Below, one piece after another: positions 21,785-32,984 of a stretch of 64,000 bases of DNA. The stretch is from Lepidodermella squamata (taxonomy: Eukaryota; Gastrotricha). A program made the position numbers and the translations under genes. A model generated the notes under the pieces. That model was not told the DNA's origin, did no database searches, and was given only the letters and a program-made list of their open reading frames with translations. Location: assembly GCA_047495785.1 (NCBI GenBank), contig JBLDXI010000066.1:124001-188000 (forward strand), read 5' to 3'. The stretch's first letter is position 1; each line of letters starts with the position of its first letter.

Positions 21785-23277
21785 ATGGCAAGCTTCCACC
21801 TCAAAACTTTCACCTTGAATTGCTGGTAAGTGGAAATAGTTGAGTCTAACCAACCTTTAATCCACCTTAAATTCAGGGCTGTTCCGATTATGTCGAAAGA
21901 CACAGCGATAAGGATGCCAGGAATAGGTCGGCATCTCGCTGAATCCGACTACGACATTGTATTTCTGCAGGAGGTTTGGCTGAAAAAATGGTTCGACGTA
22001 ATTTCTGACCAATGCAAAGATCGATTCCCGTACAGCCGCTGCTATTACAGGTAATTTTTCAGATTTTTTAGACATTTTCCTGATTTTTTTTAAATATTTA
22101 TCAGTGGGAGATTAAGCACGTCTGGCCTGGTCATTTTTAGCCGATATCCTATTCTGGACACCTTTTTCCATACTTATATGCTGAATGGTCAATGGTACGC
22201 CCTGGCTCATTGCGATCACCATGTTTCAAAAGGTAAAATTAAAAAAATTAAAAAAAAATCCTAAAAATTCTGAATTTAACCAGGCGTGGCTTACGCTCGA
22301 GTTCTGGTGAATGGAATTCCTGTCGATTGCTTTTTCAGCCATGTAAGTTGGAAATGTCCATTTCTAGGTCAAATTCGATTTGTTTGTTACATTTCAGCTC
22401 CATGCAGTTTACGATCCTAACGAAGATTCTTACGTTGTTCATCGAAACGCCCAGGCCTATGAAATGATGAAATTTGCCGATTTCCTCGCGAATCCAGATA
22501 GAACCGGGCCGAGTTTGACTATCATAGCTGGCGATTTAAATTTGCAAAGCCACGAGCTGGGCGTTCGAATGATCAAACATGCCGGCTTTATAGGTATAAA
22601 TTATTTTCAAAAAATATTAAAAATTATTAAAAATATTTAGACTCATGGGGCGAGGCAAATCCGGGTAACAATGTCCCGACATGCGGCAGGGAAGGTAACC
22701 GGTATATCACGGAAAAATACCGAAAATTATTCCCGGTTGGCGAAAGAATCGATCACATCATGTATCGCCCGCGTAATTTGGAATAAATGGAAAAAAAAAC
22801 TATTTTATTTATTTATTTTCAGAAAATTTGCAATGTGAAGTGGTCAGAAGTGACATTTTTGGTTTCGAAATTCCTAATGGCGATATTCCTTTATCTGACC
22901 ACGAGGCTGTTGTGACAATTTTCAAAATTTCGAAATCGACTGAAAATCCGGTGAATTTCCCGAGTCACAAGTCGAATCGATTGGTGAAAAATGAAAAAAA
23001 TGATCCGCTGCTGGAATTTCGCGAGATGATGGTGAAAAACGAGCGTGACTTCAAGGCGACGTGTAAAAATTGGAATATGTTCACTATGATAATTGCGTTG
23101 CTCGGGATTGTTCTAGTCTCTGTTATTCCATCGCTTTCAAACACGTTTTTCGTGTTTAGCTATTGCTCTGTGATTTTGGGTTGTGTCTTGCATTATTTGT
23201 TAGCTATGCGGCTCGAGCATTGCCATTCTATGGAGATATTAAGCCAGGTTGAGTGTGACCTCAAAACACGACAGTAA
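21785..23277 (+). CDS. Neutral sphingomyelinase (SMPD2-like), 394 aa
   Basis: Seven exons: 21785-21825, 21877-22050, 22105-22232, 22284-22342, 22398-22593, 22641-22772 and 22823-23277 (sum 1,185 nt). It hydrolyses sphingomyelin to ceramide plus phosphocholine with Mg2+. The endonuclease/exonuclease/phosphatase fold is complete: Asn12 in LNCW, Mg-ligand Glu46 in LQEVW, HLHAVYD, GDLN, RIDHIMYRP and the catalytic His270 in PLSDHEA. Two hydrophobic segments around residues 332-375 match the C-terminal membrane anchor of the SMPD2 branch. Length and exon phases agree with that branch and with the partial paralog at 1-804. It is followed after 160 nt by receptor A on the same strand. I see no defects. 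Confidence 0.92.
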
Positions 23278-23436
23278 TAAAAATGTGAGCGCCAAATGTG
23301 CGACAGGGTGTAGATGACGCACTTTGAAGTTTTATTTATATGACCCATTTCCTGTGAGCTGTCGCGAAATTCGAGATCAACCGCAGTGAAAATGTACATC
23401 GCACGCTCATTTTGCCCAATTTCTTTTCCTAAAAAG

Positions 23437-26400
23437 ATGAATAAATTCATTGTATTGTGGTGCTTTTCTCTAAAAATTTGGCAATCAGGCGCGGTTAAAG
23501 TGAAGATGACCCAGCCGTTGGAGTCGAGAATTTTCGCGTCATTTTACAATAATGGGACAATAATGACTGGAGGTCAGAGTAAGAACGTCATCAGTATTAT
23601 GGGATTTTTCAACTACGGCGGCTCGGCGTTGCCTTTCGGCCCTATTTGCACCGAAGGAATTCGCCTTGTGCTTGATGGCGTGAAACGGAATGGGATGCTG
23701 CCAAATTATGAACTGGCAGTTGATATCTACGACGACCAGGTAGTTTAGACTCCATCTCGAAGAACCGCGCCCTGAACAACTGATATATAGATTTTACGGG
23801 ATTTACATATTTCTTTTTAACAGTTTCGATGTTCGGGGTTCCATAATTAGGACAGAATTTTAGGGCAGAATCCTATATTTTTTTAATTTTATTGATCTTC
23901 GGAATTGAGCGGAGAAATAATCAAATAATTTAACTTTTCTTAATTTAAGAAAATTTCAAGAACAATTTCTGAAAATTCCAGTTTGGCGCCGCTTCTCAAA
24001 TTTTGTTGGAAATTTCGGGAATTACGTAGGTAGCTAAAATAGGTAGCTAAAATAAAAAAAATCAAGGATCAAGGTGCACCACTTTCGATCAAAGCTTTCA
24101 GTGACAGGATTTTTTAATTTAGTTCTATAGCACCTCAATTTTAGGGGTACCACACGCATAATTGAATACTCGAGGATATTCTATAGCGATAAACACTTTT
24201 CCCGTACCTTAGCTCGCGCGACCACCAGCTATCAATCTTCTACTCAATCAACTTCGATTAAACGACTCTGTGAACGATCGGCTACCTTTAACTCTAGGCA
24301 CGTTCGGCGCGGGAAGTTACTACACGGGCCAATTTATGCATCACTTCAACCACATTGGCATAACGATGAATTCAGCCCAGAGCGAACTGCAGTCACAGAG
24401 ATGGCGATTTCCGAGCTATTTCGTCATTTTATCACAGCTAAGCGTGGGATATGAAGCTCTACTATCCTTCATCCTTCGCATGGGTTGGAGTCGAGTTGCT
24501 ATAATATCCGAAAACAGTGATTTTTTCAATCAAATCGAAATCGATTTCGTGAGCCGTTTCGAGAAAAACAGCAATGGCACGAGAAAGACTGAAATTTTCA
24601 AAATTCCTGTAATAGTTGGCGCGCTGCCAGAGTCGCAAAACATCGAAATGGCCGTAGCTGAAGCTCACAAACAAAATCCTAGAATTATCATTTTAAGCTC
24701 AACAACATCGTCTCGAATATCCTGCTGGCTGCATAGGTACAAACTATTCGGCCCGAATTTTGTCATTTTCGTCAACGGACCGTCACTTTTCTCACCGAAC
24801 GACCCCTACCGATTCACGGAGTGGTGCACGCCGGAAATGTTGACAGATGTCATGCAGAGTGTTATAACTTTCGGTTGGACTAATTTGATGAATCTGGGCA
24901 AAAGCGGTGAGATTGATTCGCTTGGCCATTCCGGTTTCGATTTAGATAATTATTTGAAAAATTCAATTGAAAATCCTGAATCAGCAACGGCTTGGATGTA
25001 CTCGCGACATTTTTGCTACGACTCGGCTCTTCTCGCGGTATTTGTCCTGAATCAAACCGAAGCGCTGCTTCAAAAAAGTATAATTTTCGCCGATGATTGA
25101 AAAAATGTGCGCCCGTTTAAGAATTTCGGACGGCGCGCGATGATGTCAAAGGGTTACTTTCGAATAATCTGGCGGTTTTTACACCAATTTAAAATTGAGA
25201 AAATTCTCTTTCGATTGCATATAGGGATCCCGTGCAAAACAATTGATGGGAAAGAATTTTACGCGTACGGTAAATATTGTGTGTGTGTGACAAGTCCACG
25301 CACATGCAACCAAGTCGCAATTCTTTGTGCGCGTAAAATTTTCCCCCATTCATTATTTCGTGTGAGAACCCTATAGTCAATCGATAGAGAATTTTCTGAA
25401 TTTGATATTAGTATAAAAACCGACAGGTTATTCGAAAATAACCCTTTGACATCATCGGTCAAAAGTTACTTGGTCATTTTTTGTAATTGAGCCTATAATA
25501 ATTAAGGAGGATTTTTGTAATGGTTTTCAGGGAATGAGACTCTTTTGGATTGGGTGACTAATGGGCGGTTATTCAAGTCTCAGGGCCATGTAATCAGCGA
25601 TTTGATGAAACAAGCGCTATATTCCGTTCGAGTGACGTCTAAAATCGGCGAAATCGGCTTCGACAAGGCTACAACGAAAAATACAGCCGGGGATCCGATT
25701 CTTGGCTTCGCGCAACACAGAAAGGCTGCTGAAAATGATTCTGAGATAAAATCATTCCCAATATGCATTTATTTTACTGTATCTGGGAAACTTGACTGCA
25801 ACTTAGGGCCACTTGTCTGGCGGACTAAGGACGGAAATAGGCCAATTGGCCACCTTAAAGTCATGGAAATCACCTCGCCACTTTTGAGTCACCCTGTTTT
25901 CATCGGAATTACAGCATTCACTTGTTTGGAATTTGCCGCGATTATTGTTCTAGGCGTGCTAACCCTAAAGAAGCGAAGAGGATTATGGAAATGGGATTTA
26001 GTCACCCTGTTTGGAGAAGCGATGATGCTCAGCCATATTATAGTGCAAAAACCAGATTTCGACCAATTCTACCTCGTCCTCAGCCAAATTTCCCTCAGCC
26101 TGCTATTAATCGGGATATTATTTCTTTTAATCGGAATTATTGCGAAATTTGAAACGGCAACCGTGGAGACTTTCAGCGCAATTTCGTCCTTTGCAAGATT
26201 ATCTAAGAAAAATTCGCGAATTTCTCGCCATGGAAATCCGAGTCAGAAAAAACCTGTTTCGCTAATATATGCCGAAATTTGTCTTTTACCAATCGTCGTT
26301 ATGTTAATTTTGGTCTGGTTTCTTGTCGACCCACCGGAAATTTCGAAAAGCTTCACCGAATCTATGACGGACCTTGGAATTTACCGCGTCAATTATTACT

Positions 26401-26930
26401 CGGTCGATTTTGCGAACAAATCGATCGCGACTTCGATCATTGCTTCTATTTCCTGCATTTACGCCGTGGTTGTACTTCGAGGTGGATTCCTTGCTTATCG
26501 ATTGAGATCAGTGAGTTTTGTTTAATTCCTTTTGCAATCTCCTAATCATGAAATTTTTTATGATTTTGAATGCAATTTTTTTTTAATTTTGCAGAGAACT
26601 GCTAGTTTCACTGATCTCAAACTGACAATACATTGCTTCTATGCGACCTGTCTACTACTTGCCTGTGGAGCTTTGGTTGCCGTCGCAATTTTACCCAGCG
26701 GGGAAATGCGTCGCATCGCTCTGTCTACCACGGCCATGCTAATAGCACTATTGAACCTCATTATGACTCACCTTGTCAGAATTTTGCCGAGGATTGGCAG
26801 AGGTGATAATGTGGCTGACAGCAATAATAATGCGAAAATATCGATGCGATTGCAGAATCCTAGCAAAGGAAATGTCAGCGCAAGCGGAGCAGTCTCTAAA
26901 TTCTGCGATCGCAGTGAAACTTTATATTAA
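23437..26930 (+). CDS. Class C GPCR, GABA-B-receptor-like (receptor A), 827 aa
   Basis: Exons 23437-23739, 24213-25077, 25531-26510 and 26595-26930 (sum 2,484 nt). Signal peptide at residues 1-20, then a Venus-flytrap ligand-binding domain (about 40-450) with FGPICTEGIRLVLDG, the GWSRVAIISE strand and CTPEMLTDVMQSVITFGW. Seven hydrophobic segments lie between about residues 510 and 790, followed by a short polar tail. There is no Cys-rich linker between flytrap and membrane domain, which favours the GABA-B-like branch over metabotropic glutamate receptors. The ATG at 23437 is chosen over the in-frame one at 23392 because it starts the leader directly and matches the start of receptor B. The inverted paralog is at 32985-35637. 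Intron 2 contains a family 2 MITE. Ligand and coupling cannot be told from sequence. Confidence 0.85.
25139..25456. mobile_element. Inverted-repeat element family 2 in intron of receptor A
   Basis: 318 bp. The left end GATGATGTCAAAGGGTTACT is mirrored at the right; the inverted match runs about 44 nt to a GGTTTTTA block with a few mismatches. A second inner inverted pair surrounds TTTACGCGTACGGTAA. A sister copy lies at 31581-31893. Non-coding MITE. Confidence 0.75.
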
Positions 26931-27228
26931 TAACAAGCTGACTATTTTTGGAAAATAACTACAATTTATTCATTCAATTTTCGAAATAAATTATTAATTT
27001 ATTTTCGGGCTAAGCATTTTTTGAAATTTCAAGATCAATTTCATCTATATTTTTTGAAATTTCAAAAATTGAAATGTTTCAAAATGTATTTGAAAACCTT
27101 TCAATAGCTCAAGTTTCGAAATTTGGTTCCGCTAAAAATGATAACGAATCATTAGTAATTCTAGTAATTATTTTTCGCTAGTAAAATAAAATAATATTAT
27201 GAAAAAAATTAGGGTCGTTATATTCCTG
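26931..27228. other. Intergenic AT-rich spacer after receptor A
   Basis: I see only AT-rich sequence; an AATAAA at 26986 may be the polyadenylation signal of receptor A. Confidence 0.4.
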
Positions 27229-27314
27229 CTTAAATAAGTACGCGTTTTTTGATATTCATACTTAAATAAGTACGCATTTTTTGATATTCGTACTTAAATA
27301 AGTACGCGTTATTT

Positions 27315-27683
27315 GATATTCGTACTTAAGCGGCTTTCCGCTTACGTAATATTCGAAATTTTTCGACCATAATATTCAGCTTTTAAAACTGAGTAAGAAT
27401 CATATCTCACCCAGGAAGCTGAGATAACTTGGACTTGTCAAATTTGCATCCAAAAACATGAAATTAGGGTTGGAAAGCTCAGGAAACCTAAAAGGTCCTG
27501 AACCTTAGATCCAACTTGATGAAAATAGGGAGAAACTCCAGGTTTTGCCATCAAATTTGACAAGTCCAAGTTATCTCAGCTTCCTGGGTGAGATATGATT
27601 CTTACTCAGTTTTAAAAGCTGAGTATTATGGTCGAAAAATTTCGAATATTACGTAAGCGGAAAGCCGCTTAAGTACGAATATC
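27315..27683. repeat. Long hairpin: 132-nt inverted arms, about 105-nt loop
   Basis: Left arm 27315-27446 and right arm 27552-27683 are reverse complements with about one mismatch. The outer end (GATATTCGTACTTAAGCGG) resumes the sequence of the 32-nt repeat, so the hairpin is continuous with the left terminal repeat array of the composite element. Confidence 0.85.
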
Positions 27684-27982
27684 GAAAACGAAAAGCTTTT
27701 TATTTTGTCCTTTTTTCCAGATAAAACGAACGAAAATATACAATTTGGAAGGTAAGAAAAAAGGCGCAGGCACATCACGAAAAGGCGCTTGTCCGGGACA
27801 GTGCGCCACTCATAACACCGGACGGGCACATACTGAAATTATCACAAGGAGCGGAATTATCATACACAGCAGAAGACAGAAGGCTAGTGATTAGTGGTAG
27901 GACAGCAGAGACGGAAGGTAGAGGACGGGAGAGGAAGAAACAAGGAAATAAGCAGGAAGGGGAAGAAGAAAGAGGAGAGAGA

Positions 27983-29127
27983 CTAACATTGTGGGACAGG
28001 GAGCGGGCCGGGCGGCAGGCGAGCGTTGAGAAGGAAGACAGGCGACTTCACAGGCGGCGACGCGGAAAGCCGAACATTCTCGATGTCTTCGCGAAGCGGC
28101 AACACAAAGCGTACGACGTTGTCGGCATAGCGGCACTGGACGGCTTGTAAGTGCGAGGACAGACTGGGCAGGCGACAGCGCTGCTCCAGCGCACTAACAC
28201 GAACACGATCATCGAGACGGACATGGAGAATGGCGCGCAGACAGTTATTCTGAAGCACGTCTAGGCGGCGGAGCTGCGTCTTCGCAGCAGACGCAAAGGA
28301 AACGAAGCCGAAGGTGGCGATGGAACGGACGAGCGCCAGGTAGGCGGTGCGGCGCCACCGGAAAGACAGCCCTGGCCGGCTAACAACCGAGCGGAACCAC
28401 GACAGATTTTTCCCACAGCGATGGAGCACATGGTCGATATGGGGCTTCCAGGTCAACTTCTCATCGAACAGAATGCCCAGAATTCGAAGTACAGAGACTT
28501 GCGGGATGACAGTGCCTCCAAGCACGAGCCTCACACCGGGGGGACGACGGGAGAATGCGACAACCTCACTCTTTGCGGCGTTGAATTGCTGCCGCCACAG
28601 GCAGGCCCAAGCGGCGACGCGATCGACTTCCGCCTGAGCACACATCTCAGCTTCGGGGAACGAGGCACCAGAACCGACAACCGTCAGGTCATCAGCGTAG
28701 GCATCCAAGTCACAGCCAGGGGCACTGGGGGTCCGGAGAAGATCGCTAGTGTAGATGACATAGAGTAGGGGCGACAGCGGGGAACCTTGCGGCACGCCGC
28801 ACTGCAGCTGGACCTGTCTGCTCAGAAAACCCGCAACGCGAGCTTGCAACTTTCGATCTCGAAGATAGTCGGCGAGCCATCCGACCAGGTTGCGCGGGAG
28901 GGGCAACTGGCCAAGCTTGTAGACGAGACCGGCATGCCATACCGAGTCGTATGCGGCCTTGACATCCAGGCCGACAACTACCACCTTGCGCTTATCCACT
29001 CGAGCCTTGTGCACCCTGTGGGCTACGCGGACAGGGACGTCCACCGCAGACCGGTGCTCACGAAACGCGAATTGATTATCCGGCAACAGATGTTGGTCCT
29101 CCAGCACCTGGCTCACCCAGCGGGCAA
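27983..29127 (-). pseudogene. Non-LTR retrotransposon reverse transcriptase, 5'-truncated
   Basis: An open frame of about 380 codons on the minus strand. RT motifs occur in order: QFAFREHRS, GLDVKAAYDSVWH, CGVPQGSPLSPLLY, the catalytic AYADDLTVVG and LGILFDEKLTWKPHI, then a C-terminal Cys/His-poor tail. This is the arrangement of jockey/CR1/I-type non-LTR elements. Endonuclease and ORF1 are missing; the frame runs into the terminal inverted repeat at 29128 with no proper ATG, so the copy is 5'-truncated and cannot move on its own. No internal stop or frameshift is seen, which means the insertion is fairly young or the frame is kept. It is far more GC-rich than the flanks. Confidence 0.85.
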
Positions 29128-29391
29128 ATAACGCGTACTTATTTAAGTACGAATATCAAAAAATGCGTACTTATTTAAGTATGAATATCAAAAAACGCGT
29201 ACTTATTTAAGTACGAATATCCACTCCGAAAAAATTACAACACTTTATTTTAATTAGGCGTACTTAAGCTTCTTTTTAATATGAATTTTAATTTTAATTT
29301 TCCATAAATGAAAATTATAATATTTAAGGCTGTAAGACTCTGGCGAAAGAAAATACCAAGTTTAAGCTATAAAATGTTTTATTGTCATCTC

Positions 29392-31468
29392 TCACCAAAC
29401 TTGACACTTTTTCACCTCAGGATTCATAGGCGTCGCGCTTTGACAGCCGAACGCCTCAGCAAATAGTTTACTACTAATTAGCGCCCCAATAATGTGCGCC
29501 TTTTGATCCACCTTTGATTCATGCGAATTCTCACCCTCGAGACACCGTGATTGGCTGAAAGCGAGGAAGAACAACTGTTCCCTTGGCACGATCGACGACA
29601 ATGATTCATCCTCAATTCCGCTATCAAGAAACAACCGAAGAGCCACTTCGATACCAATTACCTCGGCCATATCTTCCGCAGCAGTGCCAGAATGCTGCTC
29701 ACCCAGCCGTTTTGAAATCAGCGAATAAAACGTTGATAAACAGTATTTCCTTTCGATTAGGAACACATCGCCCTTATTCGCTCCCTGAGCGTGGGGCCCA
29801 ACTGGGCTTGAAGGTAAATCATCCAAAATATGAGCCAATTCACGCGCGATTTTAGTCGACATTATCGCGTATTTCAAAGCATCGGGGTACGACGGGTCGA
29901 AACTCGGCGTTAAGGCTGCTAAAATCGGAATAATCAGCGAATTTCCTATTCGGTTGAAAATCACCGAATCATCGAATGGATCGTAAAGCGCGAGCAGGTC
30001 ATTCTCGGCAAAATCCAACGCGACTCGGTCCGCGAAATTTCGGGCGTTTATCAAAGTTTCAAGCCAACTTTCGCGATTTACGACTAAAGGCTGGTAAAAT
30101 TCAACTAAGGACGAATCGTTTGAAAGGACATCAGGAAGACCAATATCGATATTTAAATTTTGCAATTTTTTCGAAACTGCCATTCGCGAGAACCAATTCA
30201 GGCCATTTTTCGAACTTAACAGCATTTTATCGAATTTTTCAATCGATTCGCGGCCGATTCTTCCCAATTCCTCTTCCGCTTCGTTTGATAGGAAATTTTC
30301 TTTGAAAATATAGGAAATCGCCATAGGCATAGTTTCAGTCAGTTGATTGAAGCAGAAATCGGCTGAAATCGGCAATTTGTCCTCCATAATATCGAAATAA
30401 GGCATCAATGCTTGGATAACGAGGTAATTTTGCAGACCCGTGCTTCCTTTCGTTGAATTAATCATCCTTTCCATCATCAGGCACATTTCATTGATGAAAA
30501 ATCGATTCGCTTGATTGGTGAAAATCGATTTAATTTCGATATTTGTAGAATTTATATGCTGTTTATAGGCTTCGATTATCGATGTCCAATTAATGAGAGG
30601 GCAATAATCATCTAGGTCAATGAGGCTGACCTCTTCGAGATTACCGCGACCTTCATTTCGAAGCTTAATTAATCGAAAACGATGATCGATATCGATTAAA
30701 TCGTTGATTTCCATCGGATTTAAAGTGGTGAATTTTTTAGAAATTATTGAAAATACATCGGATTGATAGTTGAAAGAGCCGCGTTTCAGGATTAAATAAG
30801 GCCGAATTCTGCCGTTTTGGCTACTCGATATCGCTAGCTTGAAAATTTGATTTCGGTTAAATCGAATCAACGTTTCGAGAGTTTCTTGAAGCATTTGCTG
30901 TGACAAAGATAACGACTGATTCAGCTTGGTGAAATTTCCCATTTGAGTGACTATCGATTTGAAATAGTCTCGGTTCACTGACCATGAACTCGAGTTGAGG
31001 CATGAATCATAGAAATTCCTCATTTTTCGATAAATTTCTATCGATTCAACTTTTTCGTCATCTAAATTCAGCAAATTTCGAAAAATTCAAAAATTCTCAG
31101 TTTCTTTTACCAATCAAGCTGAGGAATGAATCTGTTGCGTTGAAACTTGACTGGAATGCCGCTGAGATTTCCGGATTTCCGCATGAATATTCGTAAAAAT
31201 CAGCACAAGGATGCGAGGAAGAATTCATGAGATTTGCCATAGTCGATAGGTAGTCAGCGCATGAATTTGTTTTACACAACAAACCAAGAACCTTTTCCGT
31301 TAAAAGATCCTTTTCTTTGATTCGTTTTTGTGTGGAATTTTCGATATAACCGATCGTGGCGATTAAACTGGCGATAGTCATGACGACAAAAAAGGCGACT
31401 TTACCCTGAGGGCAAGCTGAAATAGTACATAATTTAGCATTAGGTATTGTTACTTTAAATAACCTCAT
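29392..31468 (-). CDS. Neprilysin B: M13-family protein with degraded zinc site, 675 aa
   Basis: Two exons on the minus strand: 31468-31111 and 31061-29392 (sum 2,028 nt). It has an N-terminal membrane anchor at about residues 24-45, then M13 landmarks (CADFYEYSCG; MRNFYDSC) and the C-terminal TPMNP...KCQVW, so family and full length are clear. The zinc motif HExxH reads RELAH: the first ligand His is Arg526 (codon at 29842-29844). The downstream ExxxD element reads EDMAE, with Glu582 kept but Asp changed. Without the first His a zinc peptidase should be inactive, yet the frame is intact throughout. This suggests a catalytically dead paralog with a binding or regulatory role, as seen for other M13 homologues, or a recently disabled gene. 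Confidence 0.85.
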
Positions 31469-31580
31469 GAAAAACCTAAATAAGTGCGCTAAAAATATTA
31501 TGAAACATCCTCCTTAAATATTGGGGCTAATTGCAAAAAAATGGCTGAGCGCGCCCTGAGTCCCAAGTAATTTTGCAAAC

Positions 31581-31893
31581 GATGGTGTCAAAGGGCTACT
31601 TTCGAATAACCTGGCGGTTTTTCTACTAAATAAAAATTCAGAAAATACTCTATCGATTGAATATGATGTTCTTGAGCGAAAATCATTAGGAGACCTTTTT
31701 TACGCGTACGCTAAATAAATCGCGTGAGTTACTAGTTCCCGCACTAAACCAGGTCACACGTTTTTGTGCCCGTAAACTTTAACGCCATTATTTGTGTGGG
31801 TTAGGAATGAATATTCAATCGATAGACAATTTCCTGACATTTAATTTGGTATAAAAACCGCCATGTTATTTGAAAGTAGCCCTTTGAAATCAT
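31581..31893. mobile_element. Inverted-repeat element family 2, second copy
   Basis: 313 bp, GATGGTGTCAAAGGGCTACT at the left, mirrored with a few changes at the right. The interior aligns with the 25139-25456 element through TTTTACGCGTACG and TATTCAATCGATAGA-like blocks. It lies just upstream of neprilysin B. Confidence 0.72.
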
Positions 31894-32059
31894 AAAAAAA
31901 TGAATCACGCTCGCGCATTTTCTCGTTCTTGAGTGCTGATGAAGATAAAAAATATTAAAATTTAGAAAAAATTACGCGTGAATAATTTCAATTTTTTCTC
32001 TTCTCGTAACATCTCTTCAAAATTTTCGAGTTTCTAAAATCATTAGGAATTTAAGCTGC

Positions 32060-32398
32060 TTATTTTGACTTACTGAATTTGTTGCTTTCATAACGCCGCA
32101 TGACCTCGCCAGCGTAGACAGACTGACCTACATTTTGACCTACATTGCCGCGCATCATTCCAGAGTACAAATCGACGTCGACTGACGACCGGCGATTTAA
32201 CGACGACAACCTTTCAAACGGCATTACAACCGATCTGCACAGGCTATTTAGATAATTGTGCACGGCACAACACCGCCTGGCCATAGTATCTCGATGCCCT
32301 TGGAAAAATTCAATTTCGCAATAAAAGCCGAACAGTACACATCTTAATACGCATGCAGTGAGAACAGCAGCGGCTTTTGGTGGGCAGTAATATCCCAA
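32060..32398 (-). CDS. Hypothetical ORF, possible small Cys-containing protein or exon
   Basis: A 112-codon minus-strand open frame between neprilysin B and receptor B. It starts with a moderately hydrophobic Cys-rich stretch and ends in a polar Asn/Gly/Ser-rich tail (GNVGQNVGQSVY). There is no ATG at its 5' end; the first in-frame ATG is near residue 39. No homology is recognised and no clear splice acceptor was found upstream. It may be the last exon of a small gene or a chance frame. Confidence 0.25.
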   Translation of the reverse strand: MGYYCPPKAAAVLTACVLRCVLFGFYCEIEFFQGHRDTMARRCCAVHNYLNSLCRSVVMPFERLSSLNRRSSVDVDLYSGMMRGNVGQNVGQSVYAGEVMRRYESNKFSKSK

Positions 32399-32984
32399 GA
32401 GGCGATAATCGATATTTATTATTCAGAAGTGGCAATAAAAGCCGCTGTTTAGGATTACATTTCATCGCAGTTTTTTTTTCGTTCTCATAATTTTTTTACA
32501 GCAATTCTTTCTTCTTCAAGTTCATTCATGCATATGGCTATTTATACGATTTTACAAAAAATAAAACGAAAACATCCGCATTGATGATTAGGACGAATAA
32601 TGTTCTTTTCCTGATAAAATGTCCATGTCATGTGATTGAATTCAATCTAGGGGGTGAAATTTGAGTCTTGTGCGCTAAAAATAATTCAATTTGACCGAAT
32701 TTTTCATTGTACTCTTTAGATTCCAAGTGCGAGAGTTCGAAACTATAATGTCCTTTAGATCACTGAGTTGTGAAATCAATATTGAAAATCGATAGATCGG
32801 CTCTCAATGCTAGAAATCTATGAAAACCACACGATTGGAAATAAAATGCGAATAATTTTTCTTATTTAAAATATTTTTTAATTTAATTTTCAAAATAAAT
32901 TAAATTTTATTAACAATTTTTATTTTAAAAATGAATTATACGATATTATTTCTAAACGTTTCGGAGATGGGAAAATATATTCTT

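Larger units (their letters stand above)
27229..29211. mobile_element. 2-kb composite element: 84-bp perfect terminal inverted repeats enclosing hairpin and reverse transcriptase
   Basis: 27229-27312 and 29128-29211 are exact reverse complements of each other. Each consists of about 2.6 units of a 32-nt repeat (ACTTAAATAAGTACGCG followed by TTTTTTGATATT), with unit-specific variants in matching order. Inside, from left to right, are a 132-nt-arm hairpin (27315-27683), a GC-rich tract and a 5'-truncated reverse transcriptase frame on the minus strand that directly abuts the right terminal repeat. Base composition changes sharply between about 27750 and 29127. It could be a foldback DNA transposon that received a retrotransposon insertion, or an element that captured RT sequence. 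Confidence 0.7.
31469..32984. other. Intergenic region with family 2 element and an unassigned ORF
   Basis: Holds the family 2 element at 31581-31893 and a minus-strand open frame at 32060-32398 described separately. The remainder (31894-32059 and 32399-32984) is AT-rich with no recognised feature apart from run-rich sequence near the 3' end of receptor B. Confidence 0.4.

Noticed and set aside
27887-29131. Plus-strand ORFs across the reverse transcriptase region
   Set aside because: They are high-GC shadow frames of the minus-strand RT; the RT motifs are only on the minus strand.
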